From Burkholderiaceae bacterium (GTDB lineage Bacteria > Pseudomonadota > Gammaproteobacteria > Burkholderiales > Burkholderiaceae_C), in assembly GCA_024235915.1 (NCBI GenBank), contig JACKLO010000016.1, positions 1 to 64,000 on the forward strand: a DNA stretch of 64,000 nt, written 5' to 3'. Below the pieces are notes generated by a model. The model was not told the origin of the DNA and did not search any database. It worked only from the letters and a program-made list of their open reading frames with translations. The position numbers and the translations under genes are program-made. This document shows, one piece after another, positions 47,573 to 54,569 of this stretch (position 1 is the stretch's first letter; every line of letters starts with the position of its first letter).

Positions 47573-49011
47573 GCCCCGGGCCCGCAGTCCAGGCAGCGTT
47601 CCACCGGCGGCGGCCCCATGCGCAGCGCCGCCTGCAGCTCACGCAGCGCCGTGCGCAGGCCTTCCTCGATCACCGGGTGGTAGAAGGGGCTGTCGAGCAT
47701 CTGCTGCACGGTGTCGCCGCGCTGTGCGCTCCAGGCCAGCAGGTGGCCGATGTGTTCCGCCGCCGGGCCGATCATCTCGGCGCCCAGGAAGCGGCCGTCG
47801 CGCCGGTCGGCATACACGTGCAGCGCACCGCTGTTGACGCCCATCACGCGGCTGCGCCCCTGGTCGCCGAAGGACACGGTGCCGATGGCGAAGGCCGTGC
47901 CCGCAGCCGTCAGTTCGGCATGGCTGGCGCCGGCCAGCATGATCTGCGGGTCGCTGAACACCACCGCCAGCGGCGCCCGGCGCGGGCGCACCCGCAGGTC
48001 GGGCCAGCGGCCAGCGTTGTCGCCGGCGATGCGGCCGTCGTCGGCGGCCTCGTGCAGCAGCGGGCGGTCTTCGGCCGCGTCGCCGGCGATGAACACCGCG
48101 CTGTCGCCGATCTGGCCGGTGCGGCGGTCGTAGACCGGCACGCCGCCGGCGTCCAGCGGCAGGCCGGTGGTCTCCAAGCCCAGGTTGTCGACGTTGGGCC
48201 GTCGACCCGTGGCGGCGAGCAGCCACTCGAAGCGCTCCTCGTCGACCCGGCCCTGGGCATCGGTGCAGCGCACGACCACGGCGTCGCCTTCGCGCCGTGG
48301 CGCCAGGTGGTGCGCATCCAGCGCCAGCGGCAATTCACCGGCGAAGAGGTCGCGTGCCAGCGCCTGCAGCGCTGGGTCGGTCAGCGGGCCGACACGGCTG
48401 CGGCCGTACAGGCGCACACGCACGCCCAGGCGGTGCAGCGCCTGCGCCAGTTCCAGCCCGATGACGCCGGTGCCCACCACGGCCACCGATGCGGGCAGGG
48501 TGGCCCAGTCGAAGACGTCGTCGTTGACGATGAGCCGGTCGCCCAGGGCCTCGCGCCAGGCGGTGGGAAAGGCGGGGCGAGAACCGGTGGCGATGACGAT
48601 GCGCTGTGCCCGTACGCGCGTGTGGCCATCGACGTCCAGGGTATGGCGGTCGACAAATCGCGCGCGGCCGAGCAGGCGGTGTGCGTCGGGCCAGCGGTCC
48701 ACCGCGCCGGTGACGAAACCGACGAAACGGTCGCGCTCGCTGCGCACCCGCGCCATCACCGCGGCGCCGTCCACCTGCGGCGGCCCGGCCGTGACACCGA
48801 ATCGCCCCGCATGCGCAATGCCGTGGGCCGCCTCCGCCGCGGCGATCAGCAGCTTGCTGGGCATGCAGCCCACGCGGGCACAGGTGGTGCCATAGGGCCC
48901 GTGCTGAAGGCTCAGCACCGACGGCGTGTGGGCCAGTGCCGCACGGTAGGCGCCCATGCCGGCGGTGCCGGCACCGACGATGGCCACGTCGACGTCGCGC
49001 ACCTCGCTCAT
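47569..49011 (-). CDS. Dihydrolipoamide dehydrogenase-like disulfide oxidoreductase
   Basis: The 480-residue flavoprotein has FAD fold VAIVGAGTAGMGAYRAA, redox-active disulfide TTCARVGCMPSK, NAD fold VAVVGTGVIGLELAQAL, FIAGDAAEDRPLLHEA and a C-terminal FYHPVIEEGL. The HP of the last motif corresponds to the catalytic His-Pro, while the usual preceding His is tyrosine. It is not beside pyruvate or oxoglutarate dehydrogenase genes, so it is likely a stand-alone paralogue with a different disulfide partner. Confidence 0.9.
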   Translation of the reverse strand: MSEVRDVDVAIVGAGTAGMGAYRAALAHTPSVLSLQHGPYGTTCARVGCMPSKLLIAAAEAAHGIAHAGRFGVTAGPPQVDGAAVMARVRSERDRFVGFVTGAVDRWPDAHRLLGRARFVDRHTLDVDGHTRVRAQRIVIATGSRPAFPTAWREALGDRLIVNDDVFDWATLPASVAVVGTGVIGLELAQALHRLGVRVRLYGRSRVGPLTDPALQALARDLFAGELPLALDAHHLAPRREGDAVVVRCTDAQGRVDEERFEWLLAATGRRPNVDNLGLETTGLPLDAGGVPVYDRRTGQIGDSAVFIAGDAAEDRPLLHEAADDGRIAGDNAGRWPDLRVRPRRAPLAVVFSDPQIMLAGASHAELTAAGTAFAIGTVSFGDQGRSRVMGVNSGALHVYADRRDGRFLGAEMIGPAAEHIGHLLAWSAQRGDTVQQMLDSPFYHPVIEEGLRTALRELQAALRMGPPPVERCLDCGPGA

Positions 49012-49110
49012 GGCTGGGCCGCCTGTGCCGCTGAGACAAGGCGTGGAAGAAGGTTGACGGCGTTCATGGCGGCCTGGGTCGTGAGGGGGCGGCCTGAGCT
49101 TACGGCTAGC

Positions 49111-49746
49111 ATGGCAACCATGTCGCGCGCCGAGTTGATGGGGGCGCTGCTGTCCTTCATCGCCCGCCTGATCACGGGCGCGCAGGGGCACTGGCTGGGT
49201 GTGCCGCCCAAGGCCGAGCAGCGCATCTATTTCGCCAACCACCAGAGCCACCTGGACTGGGTGTTGATCTGGGCCGCCCTGCCGCGCGAGCTGCGCGCCA
49301 CCACAAGGCCCATCGCGGCCAAGGACTACTGGACGTCGGGCCGGTTCAAGCACTGGATCACGCGCGAGGTGTTCAACGCGGTCTACGTGAACCGCGCGCG
49401 CACGGCCGACGAAGACCCGCTGGAACCGCTGCTGGACGCGCTGCGCAACGGTGATTCGCTGGTGATCTTTCCCGAAGGCACGCGCAGCAACAAGGGCGCA
49501 CCGCAGCCCTTCAAGGCCGGCATGTTCCACCTGGCGGAGCAGTTCCCGGCCGTGCCGCTGGTGCCCTGCTGGATCGACAACGTGCAGCGCGTGATGCCCA
49601 AGGGCGAAGTCGTGCCCGTGCCCATCCTGTGCACGGCCACCTTCGGCGCGCCTCTGCAGCTGGCCCCAGGCGAGGACAAGCGCGATTTCCTGCGCCGCGC
49701 GCGCGAGGCCGTGGTCGCGCTGCGGCCCGCTGGGTCCGGGGCCTGA
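49111..49746 (+). CDS. 1-acyl-sn-glycerol-3-phosphate acyltransferase-like protein
   Basis: The 211-residue protein has the PlsC motifs NHQSHLDW (HxxxxD), KDYWTSGRFKHW, FPEGTRSNKG and the VPLVPCWI strand. It transfers an acyl chain to lysophosphatidate or a related lysolipid at the inner membrane. ATG 49111 was chosen; ATG 49120 is also possible. The CdsA-like gene starts seven bases downstream, so the pair would make phosphatidate and then CDP-diacylglycerol. Confidence 0.9.
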   Translation: MATMSRAELMGALLSFIARLITGAQGHWLGVPPKAEQRIYFANHQSHLDWVLIWAALPRELRATTRPIAAKDYWTSGRFKHWITREVFNAVYVNRARTADEDPLEPLLDALRNGDSLVIFPEGTRSNKGAPQPFKAGMFHLAEQFPAVPLVPCWIDNVQRVMPKGEVVPVPILCTATFGAPLQLAPGEDKRDFLRRAREAVVALRPAGSGA

Positions 49747-49753
49747 GCGCGCC

Positions 49754-50713
49754 ATGGGACGTCTGCGTGATCTCGCCGTCGACCAGCAGGTGGCCCTGCT
49801 GTTCGTGGTGCTGTTCGGCCTGCTGGTGCTGGTCACGGCCGCTGCGCTGCTGTGGAGCGTGCGCCACGAGGACCACCCGGCGGCACCCCGCATCAAGCGC
49901 GACCTGCGCGCGCTGTGGGTCGGCACCTGTGTGTTCTGGGCGGCATGGATCTCCGGCCCGCTGGGTGCCACGCTGCTGTTCGGGGTGCTGAGTTTCCTGG
50001 CGCTGCGCGAGCTGATCACCCTGGTGCACACCCGCCGCGGCGACCACCGCAGCCTGATCCTGGCCTTCTTCGTGATCCTGCCGCTGCAGTACGCGCTGGT
50101 GGGCACGCGGCACTTCGACCTCTTCACGGTGCTGATCCCGGTCTATGCCTTCCTCGCCATCCCGGTGGCATCGGCACTGGCCGGCGACCCGCAGCGCTTC
50201 CTGGAGCGCAACGCCAAGATCCAATGGGGCATCATGGTCTGCGTCTATGGGCTCAGCCACGCACCGGCCCTGCTGCTGCTGGACTTTCCGCGCCATGCGG
50301 GGCGAGGGGCGTTCCTGGTGTTCTTCCTGGTGGTGGTGACCGCCGCGGCGCAGCTGGTGCAGGAGGCCGCGAGCCACTGGCTGCGGCGGCGGCCTGTGGC
50401 GCGGCACATCGACCGTTCGTTCTCCTACCGTGCCTGGGCCCTGGGCGCGCTGGCTGCGGGCGTGGCGGGCGCGCTGCTGTACTGGAGCACGCCCTTCAAG
50501 CCGCCGCAGGCGCTGGCCCTGGGTTTTATCGCCGGTGGCGCCGGCACGCTGGGTGACCTGGTGATGCGCGCGCTGAAGAAGGACGCTGGCGTGCGCACCT
50601 GGGGCAATGCCGACTCCCTCACTGGCGCTGTCGGCCTGCTGGACCGGCTGGCACCACTGTGCTTCGCAGCGCCCGTGTTCTTCCACGCCGTGCGCTGGTA
50701 CTTCCGTGTCTGA
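49754..50713 (+). CDS. CdsA-like phosphatidate cytidylyltransferase
   Basis: The 319-residue membrane protein (about eight helices) ends in the CTP-transferase signature GTLGDLVMRALKKDAGVRTWGNADSLTGAVGLLDRLAPL. This is a variant of the S-x8-K-R-x4-KD-x-G-x-H-G-G-x-x-DR-x-D motif, in which several canonical residues differ (GNADSLTGAVGLLDR). It is probably the second CdsA-type paralogue found in many Betaproteobacteria next to an acyltransferase. Its activity should be considered likely rather than certain. Confidence 0.86.
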   Translation: MGRLRDLAVDQQVALLFVVLFGLLVLVTAAALLWSVRHEDHPAAPRIKRDLRALWVGTCVFWAAWISGPLGATLLFGVLSFLALRELITLVHTRRGDHRSLILAFFVILPLQYALVGTRHFDLFTVLIPVYAFLAIPVASALAGDPQRFLERNAKIQWGIMVCVYGLSHAPALLLLDFPRHAGRGAFLVFFLVVVTAAAQLVQEAASHWLRRRPVARHIDRSFSYRAWALGALAAGVAGALLYWSTPFKPPQALALGFIAGGAGTLGDLVMRALKKDAGVRTWGNADSLTGAVGLLDRLAPLCFAAPVFFHAVRWYFRV

Positions 50714-50822
50714 GCCCGTTCGCATTCTTGGCATCGACCCCGGCCTGCAGCGGACCGGCTTTGGTTTCGGCCCGGCGCTGGCGCGCCTTCACGCCGGCTG
50801 CGCCGGCATGAGCCTTCACTGA
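50706..50822 (+). pseudogene. Duplicated, truncated ruvC 5' end
   Basis: Bases 50721-50764 repeat ruvC bases 50836-50879 with three differences in 44, all at silent third codon positions. A GTG at 50706, overlapping the end of the CdsA-like gene, opens a 38-codon frame that contains VRILGIDPGLQRTGFG, the RuvC start with its catalytic Asp. It then shifts into unrelated sequence and stops 10 bp before ruvC. It looks like a remnant or partial duplication of ruvC; translation is unknown. Confidence 0.65.
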
Positions 50823-50832
50823 AACCGGTCCG

Positions 50833-51381
50833 ATGCGCATCCTTGGCATTGACCCCGGCCTCCAGCGGACCGGCTTTGGCGTCATCGAGGCCGATGGCCC
50901 GCGCCTGCGCTATGTGGCCAGCGGCACCATCGGCACACTGGAGGCGCCGCGTGGCGACCTGCCGGGGCGCTTGAAGCTGATTTTCTCCGGCGTGCAGGAG
51001 GTGGTGCAGGCCTATGCGCCGCACTGCGCGTCGGTGGAGATCGTGTTCGTCAACGTCAACCCGCAGAGCACGCTGCTGCTGGGCCAGGCGCGCGGCGCCG
51101 CGCTGGCCGCGCTGGTGTCCGGCGACCTGCCGGTGGCGGAGTACACCGCGCTGCAGATGAAGAAGGCCGTGGTCGGCCAGGGCCTGGCGCAGAAGGCGCA
51201 GGTGCAGGCCATGGTGCAGCGTCTGCTGGGTTTGCCCGCGCCGCCTGGCAAGGACGCGGCCGACGCCCTGGGCCTGGCGATCACGCATGCACATGCGGCC
51301 ACGTCGCTGGCCGCGATGGGCGCGGCGGCCACGCTCAGCCGCCGACAACACTCGCAATACCGCAAGGGGCGGGTGTACTGA
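50833..51381 (+). CDS. ruvC: Holliday junction resolvase RuvC
   Basis: RuvC cuts Holliday junctions with RuvAB. The 182-residue protein has RILGIDPGLQRTGFGVIE (catalytic Asp7), SVEIVFVNVNPQSTLLLGQARG (catalytic Glu) and GKDAADALGLAITHAH (catalytic Asp pair region). It starts with ATG 50833 and ends directly against the rdgC stop on the other strand (adjacent bases). ruvAB are not in the window. Confidence 0.96.
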   Translation: MRILGIDPGLQRTGFGVIEADGPRLRYVASGTIGTLEAPRGDLPGRLKLIFSGVQEVVQAYAPHCASVEIVFVNVNPQSTLLLGQARGAALAALVSGDLPVAEYTALQMKKAVVGQGLAQKAQVQAMVQRLLGLPAPPGKDAADALGLAITHAHAATSLAAMGAAATLSRRQHSQYRKGRVY

Positions 51382-52335
51382 TCAGAAAGGCGCTTCGCCG
51401 GGCGCCAGCGGGGTCACGGCGGCGCCGTCGGCCGCAGCGGGCTGGCGGTCGTTGACGCCGCCCAGTGCGTCGATCAGGTCCGGCAGCACGCGCCGCAGTT
51501 CACCGGTGAACAGCGCCACGTCGGCCTCGAAGCCCTCGTCGCTACCGGCATCGGTCTCCAGGCCGTCCACGAACTGCAGGCGCTTGAGCGTCAGGCCCTC
51601 GGTGAGCACCAGGGAGACGCGGCCGCCCCAGGTCAGCGCCAGTTGGGTCGGCCGCTTGCCTTCGCGGATGTGGGCCACCACCTCGTCGGTGTCCAGGTTG
51701 TGGCGGGCAAAGCGCACCGTGGCCTTTTCGCCCTCGGGCTGCTTGAGTTCGCAGTCACGGTCCACCGTGAAGCCGTGCGGCGCCTCACGCTCGGCCAGCC
51801 AGCCGGCCATCGCCGTGGCCGGCGACAGCGCCGTGTCCAACGGCTCCAGGCGCAGGCCACCGCCCAGGGCTTCGAGCAGCGGCGTCACCACGGCATCGGC
51901 ACGCTTGGTGCTGGCGGTGCCGATCCACACGAAGCCGGCCTGGGGGTCCACCCACACCGTGGTGTCGGCGCGCTTGGGAAAGGCGCGCGGCAGCAGGGTG
52001 TGCACCAGTTCCTCCTTCAGCTCGCGCTTGACCTTGCCCTTGGGGCGGCGCCCGGTCTGCTGCTCCAGCACGTCGAGCTTCGCTTCCAGCTCCTGGCGGA
52101 TCACCCCGCCTGGCACGGCGCGCGTCTCACGGCGCTGCCGAAGCACCATCTGGCCACCGATGGCTTCGGCCAGTGGGTGGTGCTCCTCGCCACGCGGCGG
52201 CACCCAGCCGGCGCTGTCCACCGTGGTCGGCCCGCCTTCGACGAACGGGGTGGCCTGCAGCCGGGCCTCGATCTCCGCCAGGCCGGGCACGGTCCAGTGG
52301 GCGATGCGGTAGACGAGGGCGTTCTTGAAGAGCAT
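51382..52335 (-). CDS. rdgC: Recombination-associated protein RdgC
   Basis: RdgC is a ring-shaped DNA-binding protein that limits RecA activity. The 317-residue sequence starts MLFKNALVYRIAHW and includes GWVPPRGEEHHPLAEAIGGQMVLRQRRETRAVPGGVI, KVKRELKEELVHTLLPRAF and VWVDPQAGFVWIGTAS, all diagnostic of the family. It is convergent with ruvC without a gap, so the two recombination genes share a 3' boundary and presumably read-through antisense RNA. Confidence 0.96.
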   Translation of the reverse strand: MLFKNALVYRIAHWTVPGLAEIEARLQATPFVEGGPTTVDSAGWVPPRGEEHHPLAEAIGGQMVLRQRRETRAVPGGVIRQELEAKLDVLEQQTGRRPKGKVKRELKEELVHTLLPRAFPKRADTTVWVDPQAGFVWIGTASTKRADAVVTPLLEALGGGLRLEPLDTALSPATAMAGWLAEREAPHGFTVDRDCELKQPEGEKATVRFARHNLDTDEVVAHIREGKRPTQLALTWGGRVSLVLTEGLTLKRLQFVDGLETDAGSDEGFEADVALFTGELRRVLPDLIDALGGVNDRQPAAADGAAVTPLAPGEAPF

Positions 52336-52436
52336 GGGGCAGCCGGGGCAACGTCGTTCGGGGCCGCGAGTTTAGGGCCCCGGTTGCCGGGCCTGACGCG
52401 CTTCAAAGGTCGAGCCCACGCCAGGGCAACGTGGAC

Positions 52437-52754
52437 TCAATGCAGCCGAGCCGACTCGTCATCAGCCGGCATGACCGTGACCTCGCACGGCGCCAGGGTC
52501 TGCCATCGATCGTGCAGCCGTGACGCCACCAGCCGCAGGCCCGGTGGCAGCGCAGGATGCTGGTGGAGGAAGAACAGGTTGGCGACGATCCTGCGCGCCA
52601 TGAGCCTCCGCAGCGTGACGGCGTCCACCCGGACTTCAGGCTCGGGAACCGCAAAACTCGACATCAGGGTCAGGGTTGCTGCCAGCAGGCCTGCCGCGCA
52701 GGGCAGCTCCGCCGCGTCATCGGGTGCGTATGAGGGTTGCGATGGATTCATCAT
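52437..52754 (-). CDS. Small protein of unknown function, third gene behind hemP
   Basis: This 105-residue protein starts MMNPSQPSYAPDDAAELPCAAGLLAATLTLM and has a helical centre with RVDAVTLRRLMARRIVANLFFLHQHP. No family was recognised. Its ATG 52754 overlaps the stop of the DUF2325 gene (ATGA), so it is translated with it and is probably part of the iron-regulated operon that begins with hemP. Confidence 0.72.
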   Translation of the reverse strand: MMNPSQPSYAPDDAAELPCAAGLLAATLTLMSSFAVPEPEVRVDAVTLRRLMARRIVANLFFLHQHPALPPGLRLVASRLHDRWQTLAPCEVTVMPADDESARLH

Positions 52755-53383
52755 GGATGTCTGGCTGTGTGCCGTGAAGAGGGGTCGGCCGCCGGCCCAT
52801 CCCTGGGCCCGGCGGTGGAAGGATCCAGGTGAGGCAGCGCCTGCAACAGCGCCTGCAACAGCGTCGGCAGCAGCGCCGGAAGGAGCACCGGAAGCGGTGC
52901 ATTCTGGGCCGACCCTTCGATGTACACACAGCGCTTGCCCGTGCGTCGGCACTGGTCCTTCACACGCCAGTGGGCACCGTGGCTGATGCAGCCCGTCCTG
53001 CAGATCACCCGGTCTGCCGCGGCGAAGGCGGCGCCCTGTGATGCCACCATGACGGGGCCGGGCGGTACGGCCCGCAAACGGGCCAGGTCGTCGCGCAGAC
53101 CCTGGATCTCCGTGGTGCGCACCAAGGCCTCGGCACGCAGGCGGACGACCATCTGCTGCAGATGATTCCGCTCGCGTCTGTGCGCCGCTGCCAGCTGCGC
53201 AGCGCGCGCCTGGCTGGCGGCCAGGTGGCGGCCAAGCACAGCATTTTCATGGGCCAGCGCGTCCGGATTCGCCAGGCTGGCAGGCGGCGCGGCGCCCGTG
53301 TCCTGGGACTTCGCCGCTGGCGTGGCACCGCCACCATCCCGGGTCGAGCGTGCGTGGGCAACTCGCCAGGTGTCGTCCGTCAT
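52751..53383 (-). CDS. DUF2325 domain protein, apparently shortened
   Basis: The 210-residue protein has a coiled-coil N-terminal half (residues ~30-100, Ala/Arg/Leu-rich) and then DRVICRTGCISHGAHWRVKDQCRRTGKRCVYIE, the cysteine-containing second half of the DUF2325 domain. The first half of that domain (GG..H..R..E..GG.F..H-type) seems missing between RAVPPGPV and ADRVIC. The C-terminal tail is Leu/Pro-rich and encoded by 12-bp repeats. Function is unknown; DUF2325 genes often lie near bacterioferritin and iron-uptake genes, as here. ATG 53383 was chosen. Confidence 0.82.
   Translation of the reverse strand: MTDDTWRVAHARSTRDGGGATPAAKSQDTGAAPPASLANPDALAHENAVLGRHLAASQARAAQLAAAHRRERNHLQQMVVRLRAEALVRTTEIQGLRDDLARLRAVPPGPVMVASQGAAFAAADRVICRTGCISHGAHWRVKDQCRRTGKRCVYIEGSAQNAPLPVLLPALLPTLLQALLQALPHLDPSTAGPRDGPAADPSSRHTARHP
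52835..52882. repeat. Four 12-bp tandem units inside the DUF2325 gene
   Basis: The unit CAGCGCCTGCAA occurs twice exactly and then twice degenerate. On the coding strand it specifies a LLQALLQAL-type leucine-rich tail. Twelve bases keep the frame, so copy-number changes would only lengthen or shorten the tail. Confidence 0.75.
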
Positions 53384-53471
53384 CGGCAGGCCTCTCGTGG
53401 TTGGCAACTTGAATGGCCACCTGCGTCGCAGCGTGTGGCGGGAACTGCCCGTAGGTGCATCGGTCCGAGCC

Positions 53472-53693
53472 CTACTTGGTGAGGATCAGCTTGCCCAGCG
53501 CGGTCAGACGCAGGCGGTAGACCCCGTCGCCATGCTGAATCTGCAGTTCCGGTTCCCCTTGCAGCAACTGCGCACTGGTGATCCTGGGCGTGGATCGTCG
53601 CAGCGCCGACCGGGGCGACGCGGTCGGCAGACCAACATCGGCGTCGCCGTTGGCGCCCGATGGCGCGGCTGAAGAGCCCTTGGCAATCAACAT
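53472..53693 (-). CDS. hemP: Hemin uptake protein HemP
   Basis: The 73-residue protein ends ITSAQLLQGEPELQIQHGDGVYRLRLTALGKLILTK, the complete HemP signature. HemP is a small iron-regulated protein found upstream of heme or siderophore uptake genes in Burkholderiales, where it can act as a transcription activator of heme receptor genes. The N-terminal 35 residues are disordered. ATG 53693 is preferred; a Fur-box-like sequence lies 13-34 bp upstream. No heme transporter gene is adjacent in this window. Confidence 0.92.
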   Translation of the reverse strand: MLIAKGSSAAPSGANGDADVGLPTASPRSALRRSTPRITSAQLLQGEPELQIQHGDGVYRLRLTALGKLILTK

Positions 53694-53705
53694 GCACTCA
53701 ACAGT

Positions 53706-53727
53706 AATGCAACGCATTCGCATTTGC
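53706..53727. promoter_or_regulatory. Candidate Fur box upstream of hemP
   Basis: On the minus strand the site reads GCAAATGCGAATGCGTTGCATT, an imperfect palindrome (GCAA ... TTGC) close to the AATGAGAATGATT Fur core. It sits in the 141-bp region divergent to the dienelactone hydrolase gene. Confidence 0.6.
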
Positions 53728-53834
53728 AAGTTTTACCCCAGCGGCAGGGCGGCTCTTCGCATCGGGGCCACCGACGGGCGTTGTCAAGGCGCGTCCACAG
53801 CACGCGGTCGCCCATCGCGCACTACCATCGCGCC

Positions 53835-54554
53835 ATGAGCACATTGATCCAGAGCCGCTGGGTGTCGCTGGGAGCCGGCGAGCACGAGGGATTCGAGGGC
53901 TTCCTGGCGCTGCCGCCGGCTGGCCGGGGGCCCGGCCTGCTGCTGTGGCAGGAGATCTTCGGTGTCAATGCCCACATCCGGCGCGTGGCCGAACAGTACG
54001 CGCTGGCGGGCTTCACCGTGCTGGCACCCGACGTGTTCTGGCGTGGCGAGCGGCGCGTGGAACTGGGCTACGAAGCCGAGGGCATGGCTCGCGGGCGGGC
54101 GCTGATGGGTGCCATTGCACCCGCTGCGCTGCGCGCCGACATCGAGGCGGCCGCCGCCACGCTGCGGTCACGGCCGGAGTTCAGCGGCGAACGCCTGGGT
54201 GCCGTGGGCTATTGCTTCGGCGGCCGTCTGGCCTATTTGTCGGCCGCCTGGGCCGGCGTGGACGCGGCAGTAAGCTACTACGGCGGCGGCATCCACGACC
54301 AGCTCGCGCTGGCACCCGACATCCGTGGCGACCTGCTGTTCCACTACGCGGAGAACGACACGCACATCCCGCTGGAAGCGGTGGCGCGCGTGCGTGACGC
54401 GACCTGCACCACCGGCCGTCCAGGCAACGCCTGCCACGTCTACCCGGGCACGCAACACGGCTTCAACTGCTGGGAACGGGGCAGCTACCACGCCGGGGCG
54501 TCGGCCCTTGCGCTGGGGCGCAGCCTGCAATTCCTGGCCGAGCGGCTGTTCTGA
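53835..54554 (+). CDS. Dienelactone hydrolase family protein
   Basis: The 239-residue alpha/beta hydrolase has the DLH pattern: WQEIFGVNAHIRRVAEQYALAGFTVLAPDVFWR, nucleophile in GAVGYCFGGR (Cys rather than Ser), acid in HYAENDTHIP, and catalytic His in YPGTQHGFNCWERGSYH. DLH hydrolyses dienelactones in aromatic degradation, but no such pathway is nearby, so it may act on other esters. ATG 53835 begins MSTLIQSRWVSL. Confidence 0.92.
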   Translation: MSTLIQSRWVSLGAGEHEGFEGFLALPPAGRGPGLLLWQEIFGVNAHIRRVAEQYALAGFTVLAPDVFWRGERRVELGYEAEGMARGRALMGAIAPAALRADIEAAAATLRSRPEFSGERLGAVGYCFGGRLAYLSAAWAGVDAAVSYYGGGIHDQLALAPDIRGDLLFHYAENDTHIPLEAVARVRDATCTTGRPGNACHVYPGTQHGFNCWERGSYHAGASALALGRSLQFLAERLF

Positions 54555-54569
54555 TGCCGGAGGCCGCGC

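Noticed and set aside
47518..49110. N-terminal extension of the acyltransferase frame on the plus strand
   Set aside because: It lies opposite the disulfide oxidoreductase gene and shows antisense composition; the acyltransferase motifs begin only after 49111.
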